Of a DNA stretch of 64,000 nucleotides, positions 15,826 to 27,624 are shown one piece after another. Source of the DNA: Siniperca chuatsi. Lineage: Eukaryota > Chordata > Actinopteri > Centrarchiformes > Sinipercidae. The stretch lies in NCBI RefSeq assembly GCF_020085105.1, contig NC_058053.1:18374388-18438387 (forward strand), read 5' to 3'. The position numbers were made by a program, and so were the translations under genes. Numbering within the stretch: the first letter of the stretch is position 1; the number at the start of each line of letters is the position of its first letter. A model generated the notes under the pieces. The model did not search any database and was not told the DNA's origin. It saw nothing but the letters and a program-made list of their open reading frames with translations.

Positions 15826-16352
15826 CTGCATTCCAGACAACTCGGAACTCGAAAATTTGGGACCTCCTACTAGAAAAAGCATAATGGAAAGTTATTTAAA
15901 GTTGGAGTTCCTATTTGCAAACTCGGGGCAAATTCATGTACTCTGACTTCATGAAGAAGCAGGTGTCTGACATCACACAACAATGGCAGCACCCATGGAA
16001 GTGCACATTAGGTTACATTTCAATCAATAGGGAAGGGGGTAGGATGTATTTGTAGACTACAGTATTGTATTAGGCTAGTGATATGTTTCCGAGTATAAAA
16101 GTGACGTAAAATAATATGTATAATCGCGTCTGTTCATGCGTTGTTGTTTCCTCCTCTGTTTCGTTTATATAAATGCAAGGAGGCTGCACTGCTGAAAGTT
16201 TAAAATTGTGTGTACACTTGCCAAAGAAACATCAGTTTGTCACGGTCAGCTATGTTTTATGTTGTTTGACCTTGTGCAGCTGGAACGCTTTGAGATCGGA
16301 AGTCAGAAATTTCAACTGGCAAATTCCGACCTTCGACTTTGACTAAAATGCA
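15826..16352. mobile_element. Inverted-repeat MITE-like element
   Basis: The left end reads TGCTGCATTCCAGACAACTC, followed by GGAACTCGAAAATTTGGGAC; the right end, reverse complemented, reads TGCTGCATTTTAGTCAAAGTC, then a GGTCGGAATTTG block. These imperfect terminal inverted repeats bracket about 530 bp with no coding capacity. It lies upstream of the methyltransferase coding exons, inside its likely first intron. Confidence 0.55.
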
Positions 16353-16354
16353 GC

Positions 16355-16800
16355 AATAGACTGTGTAAAACATGGGCGTAGTGGCCATGACGTCACCAAT
16401 AGGTTTCTGAAGAGCCGTTGTGAAGCTCAAAGTGGGCGGCTCCCGGCGGCTAGCCACCAGAGAGGGCCCCCACCTGTCACTCAAAGCGGTCACGTTCTTA
16501 ATTATGCGTAACTTTAAGCCTTAATATAATTTAAACGGGTGAGTTATAAAAACATTCACCCCCCTCACAGTTGTCATGAAGAGGGAAATTATCTATAGAG
16601 ACCAAAACCGTTTTTTGTACCAGGCTGTAAACATGTTTATTTCTGCTGTAAAGTTGGACATTTTAACACGGGGCTCTATGGGGATTGACTTGCTTTTGGA
16701 GGCAGCCTCAAGTGGCCATTGAGGAACTGCAGTTTTTGGCACTTCCGGGTTAGCTTCATTTTTCAGCCCCAGAGGTTGTTACTTGGTAAACACCCACTTC
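16355..16800. repeat. Dispersed percomorph repeat
   Basis: The stretch from AGACTGTGTAAAACATGGG through ATGCGTAACTTTAAGCC, GAGACCAAAACCGTTTTTTG and CAAGTGGCCATTGAGGAACT to GGCACTTCCG is one I recognise as widely repeated in percomorph genomes. Only one copy occurs in this window, so the call rests on recall. No protein is encoded. Confidence 0.5.
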
Positions 16801-17670
16801 TTTCAAACCACACACCTCCTGTTTGTAACACAAGCTTTCTATTAAACATTAAGAAAGCTCCTCGAGACAAGTAAACTGACCTTTAAGTGTAATATTAGTG
16901 GAGTGGCCCTTTAAATAACAACTCAGCCTCTAGCTACACTACATGTCTTTTTGATTTAAGCACAAGAGTCTGTAAAAAAGTTAAATAGTTTTTCAATGCA
17001 AAAGTTCAGACATGTATATGCTGTATGCATTACTATCTAACATTGTTAGTTTATTTAAAATTTTTGTTTTTTTACTGTACCTCTTAAAACTTAATGAGCA
17101 AACACATCGAACTGCAGGATATAAACATATGAGAACTCCCTTATTAAATTTTGACAAGTATGAATATGTGTTCAAGTAATCAGTGTCTCACATAATTAGG
17201 CATATCAGTCGTGTTGATGAGCTGCATATCTTTACTTTTCAATTATTTGGATTATGACAAACATTTGCATTGTTGCCGATTCTCTGGCTAGGAATTATGT
17301 TTTATTTTTAGTGTGCTTCTTAAAGGATTTGTGTGTTTGTGACTTATTTTAATCTCAGTAAAAGTTGGAATGGGTTCAGAATGGACTAGATTTAGTCCAC
17401 TAGTCCCTTTGGCTGTTATTGGACTCCGATCTGGAGCCCAGAATCACAGCTGGTCAACAAGCTACAAACAGGGATACAGAGGACACATTGGGTTGCTCTT
17501 TACCTCAGATGGGAATCACATTCAGTTGGATTTCAATGCAAATATGAAGGACACAGTTTGATATAATTTTTAAATAATTCCTGTCATCTGATGTATGTGA
17601 AAGTTTATCTCATTCACTGAAACCCCCAAAGCCTTTAAATATGTTGCTCTTCAGAATGTGTGAAACGTAC

Positions 17671-17748
17671 CTGTATGAAGCAGCTGTCTCTTCTTCCTCT
17701 TTTCGCGTTGTGTCTGCACGTCTCTCTGCTGTGTTCTTGTGTTTATAG
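17671..17748 (-). promoter_or_regulatory. Likely promoter and untranslated first exon of the METTL21-like gene
   Basis: On the minus strand CTATAAA lies at 17748-17742, preceded by a CACCC-type block (GGGGTGTGTCACTATAAAC). About 30 bases on is the expected start of transcription near 17715, and a donor CAG|GTACGT follows at 17671/17670. The next acceptor, TTTCCCTTCAACAG at 15541-15528, opens the exon with the start codon. TATA, exon and donor are seen; their joining to the gene 2.1 kb away is inferred. Confidence 0.5.
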
Positions 17749-18544
17749 TGACACACCCCTGAACGAGGCAGGGGTGTTTGGGGTCTCTGATGGCCAGATT
17801 TGAGAGACAGAAGCAGAGACACAGATTTATGTCTGACAGAGAGATGAACAATCCTGACCCCTCCCAACACTTTAACATCAACCCTTGTTGTCAGTGTGCG
17901 TATTCTGTGTATTACTGTATACTATTGTGACTTTAAAATCAGGTCCAGCATTTTGTTTCCTCAGAGGATTTTTCACATCTGCAGAAAGCTTCTCTATTAT
18001 TCCCTCCTCTCATCCTTAATAAACCAAACATCTGGCTTTAAGCAGGAGGTTCAGGTAGGACTGCAGGGACATGCAAACATTTGAGAACAATGTGTATTCA
18101 CACTGTGCACTGTGCCAATATATTTGCATATTTATGTTTATCCTTGGAGGGTTGTGAACAGATCTGTTATGGATGTGCGCCACCTGGCATGCTCCAAGCA
18201 GAATAGTGATAATTTCTAATGCAATCAGCAGGAGAGGGAGGAAACTGTTTACCCAGGCCTGACCTGGAACTGACACTTCCACCTTTATACCTTTATCAAG
18301 CATGTATCCATCGCCTCTTCATCCCCCTGACATGTGCCATCTCTTATCCTGCTTTTCTGTCTCCCTCCTCCCCTTCCAGGTCCTACTTGCTGTGTTGCAC
18401 ATAAACACACTGGACCAACCATAGACAAGACAAACAAAAACAACAACAAAACATCGCAGAGGTGAGTTGTGGTAGTTGAGAATCCAGTGAGAAGCTGTGC
18501 TACCTTTTGAAAAGCTGTCTTCTATGTGTGAACTGGAAAACCAT

Positions 18545-19090
18545 TTTAGGGACTGTATAAAAAGTATTGGGGTGGTTATAATATAATAATTATAATTCAC
18601 TTTGTGAAAAAAGCAAGGCCCTCCAAAGGGCCATTAATGTTTTATTTGAACCCTCCTCTTGACTTCAACATCCTCCCCAAAACATGGCAAAATTATATCA
18701 ACAGTGCTAAACTGGTACAACTTGTACATACCCCAAGTGTGTACCCCAATTTAAACAATAATATTTTTTCAAATTATTTTTGGGCCTTTATTAAATAGCC
18801 ATTGTGGAGAGATGCAGCCAGATTTGAACCAGGGACATTGCAAACTTCTATAATGTGCACACACAATAAAATGCTAATATAGAGGCGGAATGTATAAATA
18901 TACAGTATACATATAAGCATATAACATCAATATAACATAAAAGACCCTCCCCTGCTCTTCCAAAAACTACCATACCTTCAGCCAAAAGAAAAATTACAAT
19001 ACCCCCTAATAACTTTCGTACAATCTGTTAGTGTGACAAGAGAAAAACAACATATGCCAAGTATAAATGACTTTTGAAACTTGCTTCAAA
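18545..19090 (+). repeat. Dispersed repeat, copy 1
   Basis: Blocks GGGACTGTATAAAAAGTATT, GGGCCATTAATGTTTTATTT with CCCTCCTCTTGA, CCCCAAAACATGG, and TAACTTTCGTACAATCTGTT recur in the same order at 30360-30730 (GGCACTGTATGAAAATTACT, TTATTAACATTTTATTTGG, ACCCACCTCTTGA, TAATTTTTGTACAATCCCTC). A third fragment is at 48606-48680. The family is not identified. Confidence 0.65.
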
Positions 19091-19824
19091 GTCTCATCCA
19101 GGGACTTTGTAATAGAGTTGTGAAATCTATTAACAGTGAACAGCAATCAGTCAATTCTGCATCAAGATACATTACTGTTATGAGGTAATACGGTTCAGAA
19201 TTTTTAAATCAATCAACCATTTAAACTGCCTTACCACACTATGTCACTTTGACAAAAAATGAATGCAGACTTGATGTTTATTGTGATGGATTTCATAATT
19301 TATGAGTCTGTAAATTGATTTTCAAACCATTCAGAAATGAATGGAAACTGTTTACAGGAACATAGGCAAAAATGTATCAAAATATCTGTAAAAGTTTATA
19401 GAAATGCACTTAAAATGGTAAGAAATATTATACAGTATACATGATTTGTAGTTAAAACCTGCACTAGAACACCCTGACATGGTCTTTTAGGTACATCCCC
19501 ACCTTTGATATTTTCTCTTGAAAATGGGTCTAATATCTGACTACACACTGTTGAGGAATTACTTGAGATCATTTCAAAAGATGTGTTTGTCTGTTATTTG
19601 TCCATACAGAGCTGCAGTTTACACTAACATGAAGAAAAGCACACAGATTAGTTCCGGGAATGTATCTGCACTATAAAAAGCGGTGGTGTAAGCATTGTTT
19701 ACCGTCTGTTTTTGTATCCCTGACTGAGTCCGGCATGTGATGCAAAGTTTACGACTGGTATTCAAGTGTTTGTAAGCCGGGCTGTAGGGCTCAGTCGGGA
19801 GGATTCACAGCCTCGGTGCATGAA

Positions 19825-19846
19825 CACACACACACACACACACACA
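19825..19846 (+). repeat. CA microsatellite
   Basis: An uninterrupted (AC)n tract of about 22 bases, followed by further CA-rich sequence. Confidence 0.95.
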
Positions 19847-21076
19847 TGCACACACAAATGCACACAAGCCAGCAGACAACTGGTTGTGCTGCATGATGCT
19901 AGAAAATGACTTGAACTGACAGATGGCAAGCAGCAACACTGAGTCACTCTCATCTAAACAGCAACTCTAATAAGCAGTCAGGGTATTAGGGGATTTCCAG
20001 AGCATCAGGATCTCGACACCACGAATCCACCGCTCTCTATTTCATTTATCAATCACTGTTGATGAATGATATGTTGCCTGACTTATATATATTGACTTTC
20101 TTGTGTTGCCAAAATGACTCCCGTTTTATTAATTTCTTATTCAACTGTTTCAATACCCGCCTGATGATGACTAACCAGATCTGATTATGTACCAAGTCTA
20201 AAAATATGATTTTGTAATGTACCCACACAATGTACAGCAAAGCTATTGGAGATAATAGATTGGAGATGTACCTTCAACTGTGATCTCTTAAATCCAGCAA
20301 AAGTCCCTTTTCCGCGTAGGGGCACAATGGAGAATCTGCAAGGTCACATGTGCCAAAGGTTGTATTTCTCAAACATTAGCTTAACGTATATTTTGAATAT
20401 TCATTTTAGTGAATGAGTATGTGGGTAGTGGTGGTGGTCGATGTATGGATATGTAGAATGGCCAGCAATTAAAATAGAAGGATAAAGAGCTGCCAGTCAT
20501 CACCTTAGAGTTGATAATCCTCACCTCCACGTCCAAAGGTCAGGAAAAGGTTGTGCAGGCCGGTGGAAAATGAGTCACAGTCACACACAGCAACATGTGA
20601 GTCCCGGCAGGCTTTACAGTAGCCTCCTGTGCAGCGTGAATGTGTGAATATATCAGTTAGTGGGCGCTAAGCTCCTCTAATTTTAAAGGGTAGGCGAGGA
20701 TTGGGCTTTAATAAGTCTAAATGCCACATTGACAGAAGAAAGTAATCACACATACTTATCCAGCCAGCAATGTTGCAAACAGTAAATATGAAATCTGAAA
20801 TCTGGGTGTGAACAGCTCCATGTAAGATTTTTGGCAGCAGAACAGATCGCTCTCTCTCGGACAGAGCGACTGTTCCCTGATCTGGCAAAATAAGCCAGAA
20901 TCCCTGGGTTGAGTGAGGTGGGCCTACCGTTTATGGGTCCTGAATGGACAGGAGGTTTAGATACACCCAGCAGACTGATGGTTCTGTCACTGTTTCCTGG
21001 TAAACACTCATCACCTAAACCTCACTGTTGGCTGCAGGCCAACAGTGCTGCTCTAAGAGGGAATATACTGTACACC

Positions 21077-21451
21077 CAGTGGCCAGTTTATTAGGTACAC
21101 CTAGCTAAATCTAATACAGTCTAATACAACAGTCCTGCAATAATCCTCCCTTCATGAAGGTTATAATGTTCAGTTTTTGTTTGAGCGGTGTTGATTGAAC
21201 TGTATGATCATTGTAGAGGCTGTAGTTTGTGCTGCTGTTGAACTGTATTACATTATACAGAGAGGTGTTTTCAATATGTCCTATCCACTTATATCAGTGA
21301 GGTCAGGGTAAATAATAGAAACACTTCTCTGTATAATGCATTACAGTTCAACAGCACCACAAAATTATATTCACCAGCATATTATTCATGAAGGGAGGAT
21401 TTATTGGAGGACTGTTGTATTAGCTAGGTGTACCTAATAAACTGGTAACTG
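21077..21451. mobile_element. Long foldback (palindromic) MITE
   Basis: The left terminus CAGTGGCCAGTTTATTAGGT (21077 on) and the right terminus (21421-21451) are inverted repeats matching at 29 of 31 positions. Inner arms also pair: ACAACAGTCCTGCAATAATC (21126) with the segment ending at 21419, and TGCTGTTGAACTGTATTACA (about 21232) with the segment ending near 21352. Almost the whole 375 bp can fold on itself. A worn relative lies at 1030-1240 (GTATCTAATAAAGTGGCCACTG). No protein is encoded. Confidence 0.8.
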
Positions 21452-22659
21452 AGGGAAAAGCTTGAATCTACTAAAGTCACATCTTCAGGTGATTCAATTA
21501 TATAAAAAATGATTTAATTGTTCCCAAAAGTGTGCTTTGATTTCTGCACTTGCTATTTGTGACACACAAACATTGTATCAAGGTATAATGGTTCATTTAT
21601 TTTCATTATACAACACAGGGTTGCACAATGAAATGTACAAGTTATGTAAGTACTTAATGTATGTATTAAGTAATGTAACAATTTATAATTAAAATATATG
21701 TAGTTAAGTATATTTAAATACACTTATACGAGATATTTTAGTTACCCAGGCTCCATATATTTGATATAAAATGTTATTTTATTTACATTTTCAGGTGAAA
21801 TATTCTAAGTATGTAAAAAAAAAAGCATTTTAATTGTACTCGAAAGTGTACTGAGCTTTCTGTACTTAAACAGTGCTTTTTTTTTTACATAATAACATTG
21901 TACTTAATGTATTAATGATATAAAACTAGAGCAATTTAAAATATACTCAACTACACTTAAATGCGCTGGACTGTGTTATTTTAAGACAATCATTAAGTTT
22001 GAATCAAATATATTTAAATACACGTTTTGGTACTAAATGTACCAGTAATCCATCAATTGTGTTCTTCTCTTCTAAAGCCCCTGAAAACTTAGCTTCAAAT
22101 CTCAGATATTTCTCCATAACATTAATATGACTAAATAAGCCACATCAAAGTTAAAAAATATCTCTAGGAATTATTTATTAAAATTTTAACACTCAACAAC
22201 TCAGCTAATCTGTTTCATCAGGACTGTGTGGATGTGGTTTGTTCAGATTTGATTGACAAAACAAAACCACCAACTGTCATCAGATTCTGATACACATGCT
22301 GCTGAATCCTGATTGGAGCACGGGAGTGTGTGACATCACCTTTTTCCAACTAAGCCCGCCCACTTCAAACCAGTGAAGAACACAAAGAGAAACAGAAATA
22401 CAGAAATCTCTCATGTGAAATAACCAAAACATTTCTAATTTTGGTGGAAAGTTGTGTGTTAATGTTGGATCCAATTACTCATAATAAGTAGCTGAGTGAG
22501 GAAATAAGTTTTCAGGAACTTTAAGTCATTGTGTGCTGCCAATGCATTTGCTTTGCAAGATATGATTTACTGTATAGCTAAAGAAAAAAGCAATAAACTC
22601 TGCATCCAACGTCAAATCAGACAAAGAAGCATATGCAAAAAGAGCTCACTGTACATTCA

Positions 22660-25600
22660 CTAATAAGTATAAGAGCAGATGAAAGCCTGAGGTTCCCAGC
22701 ATGTGAAGTCATTGAACTTTCCATTTCCTGAAAGATAAACAAACAGCAGATCAGAAACCCAGTGGCACAGTAGTCAATATTCAAATTTGCTACAACATAA
22801 AAGTTAAAAAAAGTATCTGTGTGTTTCAGTTCAGCTTTAACCACAATCTGACTCCTACCATGTGCCAGCACTTCCACACAGTCCTCCAAATCTGCTGTGT
22901 TATTGGGCTCCCCTGACAGCCAATCAGCATAGCCCCAGCGGGATCCATCCAACCAGACAAAGCGACCAGTCTGACAGACAACAGGAGATTAATGAGGTGC
23001 AGTCAGATAGAGAAGTCATTTATTTGATTCATTCTCCAGATACTAGCACAGCAATGAAATGAACCACTGTCATGGTGCGATTAATGAAGGGTAAATTATT
23101 ATTTTGTATTTTCAACAACATATTTAGGACCCCCTACTCGCTGACTGAACATACGCACATCCAAATATCGTAGTCCTCCAATCCAGGTGCGTGTATATGC
23201 CCCGTTTTGCCACAGCATCATGTTCATCACCTCTCTGTGGATGTGTTGGCTTGTGATGGAGGCCAGGTGGCCACCAGGGAAATGTTCTTGGCAGAAGAAC
23301 TGCAGTGAAACAGAGACAGACAGTGACAGTGAGGACTATGTACATTATCAGCTGTGTGTTTCTAACTTTCTGAAAATCTCATGGTGCATCTATGAGATAG
23401 TGGAGAACATGTAAATACTTCAGCATCTGCAGCCCTCTTTGGCCCTTTGAAGAACCGGTAACACTTCCCCTCAAGTATCACACCAGAAGAACAGCTCCAC
23501 CCTGTGGTGAAAAGGAGAAATTTCATTTTCAGTCTTGTTTCTCTTTAAAGGATAGGTTCACATTTGTTCAAATCTATCTTAAAACAAAACTCACATGCAC
23601 CACATGCACCTATGAACACTGAAACATTTTTAGTCACTGTAATCATTTCTCTTGTCCATACTGTATGTGTGTGTGTGTGTATAATATTTTATTTACACTT
23701 TACCTTGCTTGTCTTGTTTTGGTGATAATCTTCCTTCTACCTGCCTCATCAAATCCCTTTTTTCTCTTAGAGGCACCACACCAGTCTGAACACCTCCATC
23801 AAGCACAGGATTGTCTTCCAGGACTGGAGACAGCTCCTCCTCCCTGACAAACTCCCTCCCTGGTTCCTCCATCATCAAATAGTCTGACCCCTCTGCTGTG
23901 AGAGAGTCTTGCAGTTTGCCAGGATCCATCCCCATCCTAGCCTCTTCATTTGGGAAATAATCCCCTAAAGATGGCATCTGCTGCCCCATAATGTCAAATG
24001 CTGGCCCTTCTTCCATGATTGCAGAATTTTGCATGACCTGTTGATGTAAAAAGGACTCTTCCCTCGTCTCAGGCTCCAGTTCCACGATTGGTTCTCTATT
24101 TAAAACATAGTCCTGCTCACTCATAAGCTCCTCCTCCTCTGGCAGAGGTTGATCTTGATTCTGAAATGCCGCCCTCAAAGACTTTTCCACCTCTGACAGC
24201 TCCGTATTGCTCAGTTCCTCTTCAAACATGTTGTCGTCATCCAGTGGCTCCAGCTCCATGATTGGCTCATCCACCATCTCCATGTCAATGTGCCTCTCTT
24301 CGAACTCCCGACCTGTTTCAGTCTCTGGCCCGAGGTTCATTTGCACCTGAAACTGCTCTTGAACCTCCTCCTCATTAAACAGGGCCTTCACTTCAGGCTC
24401 TTGAACATTTGGCTCCACCTTAACCTTTGATTCCACCTTAAAGTCTTGGTCATCTTTGAGCTCTGGCTCCACGTTAACCTCTGGTTCAGCCAAAACTTCT
24501 GGGTCCACATTAGCCTCTAAATCCACCTTAATTTCTGGCTCCATCATAACCTCTGGCTCCACCTTAACCTCTGGCTCTGCTTTTAGTTCCTGTTCATCCT
24601 TAACTTCTGGGTTTTCTTTACCCTCTTGCTCCACCTTAACCTCTGGCTCTGCTTTTAGCTCCTGCTCCACCTTAACCTCTGGCTTTACTTTAATCTCTAG
24701 TCCCACCATACCGTCTTGCTCCACCTTAACCTCTGGCTCTGCTTTTAGTTCCTGCTCATCCTTAACTTCTGGGTTTTCTTTACCCTCTTGCTCCACCTTA
24801 GTCTCTGGCTCTGCTTTTAGCCCCTGCTCCACCTTAACTCCTGGGTTTTCTTTAATCTGTAGTTCCACCATACCGTCTTGCTCCACCTTAACCTCTGGCT
24901 CTGCTTTTAGTTCCTGCTCATCCTTAACTTCTGGGTTTTCTTTACCCTCTTGCTCCACCTTAACCTCTGGCTCTGGTTTAACCTGTGGTTCTGCTTTGAA
25001 CGCTGGCTCCTTCTTAACCTCTGGCTCTGCTTCACCCACTTTCTCCACTCCAACTTCTGGCTTCACTTTAACCTCTAGTTCCACCATACTCTGGCTCTGC
25101 TCCATGTCCACTGGCTCCTGCTGCTCCTTGGAGCCTAGCCTGACTTGTGGCAGAGGATCGTCCACCACCACAGGGCCCTGCTCAGGAACCCAGTCTCCCA
25201 GCAGAGGGCGCTGGTCTTCTTCAGTCAAAACAGGATTTTGTGCCACACCTGGAGCAAATGGTGGAATTCCCAGAGCCACTGCAAAGAAAAAATAAAACAC
25301 ACATTTGCTGGTGAAATAAGGCAGATTCCCTTACCAGCGCCCATGAATGGATTATGAGACAATGGGACTCTGGGCACAGACATGTAAAAGGCTCCCCACC
25401 CCTTATAGTTTGTTAATTTCTTTATTTTCTGTATAGCATTTCCATCGTAAATCCTGAACAATAATTACAAATAACAGAATGATTAGTACATGATATGATG
25501 AGATAAACATGACTGATAGTTAACTAGACTCTCTTTAAGCATGTGACGAAGCTCATAAACCAAATCACAAGCAGATATGTTTTAACTTCAGTCATTACAG

Positions 25601-25800
25601 CAAATAAGTGAGACTGAACTCAAAATCTACAGCGACTGGGAAGCGTTTAGGAAAACAGAACCTACATGTGAAATGTAACAGAACAAATTTTCAAGACACA
25701 ATGAAAAGAGAAGTAGAAATCAGTCTTTTGGAGAACAAACACCAGAAAAATGAAATGTCTTACCTGCCAAGCTCAGTGAGAGCAATGCCAGTGTCTTCAT
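22660..25800 (-). CDS. Secreted C-type lectin with long acidic repeat pro-region (PRG2/MBP-like architecture)
   Basis: Minus-strand exons 25800-25764, 25278-23704, 23501-23419, 23299-23159, 22970-22859, 22727-22660 (stop TAG) join in phase to 671 aa. Residues 1-17 (MKTLALLSLSLAVALG) are a signal peptide. One 1575-base exon encodes residues 14-537: acidic sequence with EVKVE/KAEPEVKVEQ repeats, then E/D/M-rich sequence and REKR (517-520), a furin-type site. Residues 539-671 form a C-type lectin domain: cysteines 541/551, 568/667, 643/659; WIGG; the VWLDGSRWGYADW core; EPN (633-635) and FND in place of WND, suggesting calcium-dependent mannose-type binding. Signal, acidic propiece and a DGSRW lectin domain recall eosinophil major basic protein (bone marrow proteoglycan), but the domain is not strongly basic and the propiece is far longer. 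Orthology is unproven; carbohydrate binding is inferred. Confidence 0.87.
24545..25010 (-). repeat. Coding minisatellite: 162-bp higher-order repeat in the lectin acidic region
   Basis: The block TAACTTCTGGGTTTTCTTTA starts at 24601, 24763 and 24925, exactly 162 bases apart. In protein terms a 54-residue unit (VEQEGKENPEVKDEQELKAE and following) occurs about 2.7 times; it is built of 12- and 18-residue subunits on a 6-residue base such as PEVKVE. All units are multiples of three bases, so copy changes keep the frame. Confidence 0.9.
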
Positions 25801-25859
25801 CTTGATGTGTATGACAAAATCTGTATGATCTGTATTTAGGATTGTAGACTGTGATTTAC

Positions 25860-27620
25860 TGTCAAACACGCCTTGTACCAGTGAGTTATTTCCACCTGTC
25901 CATGTGTCTCATGCCCCTCTTCTCTTTGCAACTGCTATTTATCTGTGTTTTGTTATGGTACACCTAATCTTTATGAACAGCATACGTCCTACCCCTTTTA
26001 TTCTACTTTCTTTCAGTAAGTTATAAAACAGAGCCTTCCTGATACCTTATCTTGACAAAAGCCCGTATTTTTTTCTCTTTTGTGTCCTCTTGGCATTTGC
26101 TCAATCATAATTAAGAGGGTAGAAAGGTCACACTGCCAAGGCTCTTCCAAAGAAGTAAACAACTGGGGTAGTATCAATTATACCTGGTCAGTATAGAGAT
26201 ATAAAAGTAAATCTCTATTTTCACGTTCATCTGTATGCAAAATACTTAAAGTTTAGATGATGCTTATTGATTCTTGAATGGAAATTGGGTAAATAAGAAG
26301 GTTGGTTGGAGACCAAAGTGTAAAACCTTCACCAAAACAACAAAGGATATACTTGCAAAAATACACAATATAGACATTTTAGCTAATAAAGTAGACACAA
26401 AGTTGACCTCCAAAAGAAGAAACAGTGAACAACCTTCCGCTCACTCAGATATTCTAGATCAGGACTCTGACCTATTAAATTACAGAGAATAATTAACCAT
26501 ATTTTAGTGGTATTGTTAGTGATAAATTTCATTTCTGGCACGACTGGTGAATCACAAAACTATTTTGTATTTTCTGTCTCTCTTGGGTGTCACAAAATGG
26601 GACTGTAAATAAAATAGGGAAAGGGGCAGACTGACTGTGGCCTGGAGGAAATGCACCTGCTCAGTAAATCTCTGTGACACTCAAACCATGAGCATAAATA
26701 TTAATGGGTTTATTGTGTTTGTCAAGATATTTCCTCATGCCAGCATGTCCCAACACAAACTAGGTTTCACTGAATCAGAAAGAATATTTCTTCACTTTAG
26801 TCATTCAGTTTTGGTGATCCTCTGATCTTGCAGGACACCCAACTTTAAATTTGACAAGTTGCTTTCTGAGATGCCCCTCTGAAAATCGGAGTTGTTCTGA
26901 GCTGTGATTTGATGACATGTGGCTTAAATCTCTGACCTCTCTGGCTGAAGATGTCCACACCCACAGGACAGTGGATTACGCCAATAAAAAGTAATGTAAA
27001 CCAGAAGAGGCTACATTTTCTGATTTAAGTGTGCTGCTTATGCAAAACTTGCTCGAGCTCGGGTTTATGGCTGGGTGGTGCTGAATGGCTTATTTGATAT
27101 AGACCTTTATCACAGCAGATATTGTAACTTTTGGAAAAGCACAGGTGTAATGAATATCGTTAATGATGGCTGCATACCATTTAGTTTCACCAGTTCCCAA
27201 GCTCTTGCACGCTGGCTCAAAGGCACGGCTTCCTGGAGCCCTTAAATGGAACAGAGCCATCATTAATGTAATGAGTGACACCTGTGACTCTGTTGCTGTG
27301 ACAAGTCAAAATGTCTGCTGTAAAGAAGGTATATTACAGTGGAGAGGCAGACAGGAAATGTGAGAAGAAAGAAAGGATGACATACATCTAAGACCCCAGT
27401 GACACCCCTGGTCCATGGGAGTTTGCGTGGGTTAGCGTGGGTCACTAGTTTGTTGCTACATGGATGTTTTGGTTTGGGTGACATCAACGAAACACAAATT
27501 TTTGTAAGGGTTTAATCAATCCAATTTCATAGTACCATTGCTGGTAAATCTAAATAAAGACATACCTACACTAGCACTGCTAGACAGGAAGATAGCCAAA
27601 TCTCCCTCCATTAAATAAGT
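25860..27620. other. Intergenic stretch without recognised features
   Basis: No exon, RNA gene or clear repeat found. It is upstream of the lectin gene; a weak TATA-like CTAAATAC on the minus strand near 25842-25835 could serve that gene with a short 5' UTR. Confidence 0.4.
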
Positions 27621-27624
27621 TCCA

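Larger units (their letters stand above)
17900..22600. other. Intergenic region between METTL21-like gene and lectin gene
   Basis: No exon with recognisable protein similarity was found on either strand. It holds dispersed repeats (18545-19090; foldback element 21077-21451), a CA microsatellite (19825-19846), an isolated TATA-like sequence near 19672 and AT-rich DNA (21480-22080) in which loosely similar blocks recur about 320 bp apart. Confidence 0.6.

Noticed and set aside
23140-23345. Possible separate small minus-strand gene
   Set aside because: It is lectin exon 4 plus flanking intron read through; the exon joins in phase to its neighbours.
24456-25295. 279-codon plus-strand open frame rich in SGSTLTSGS repeats
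   Set aside because: It is the antisense of the lectin repeat exon. The low-complexity 6-residue periodicity keeps the opposite strand open; the minus strand has signal peptide, lectin domain and in-phase splice sites.
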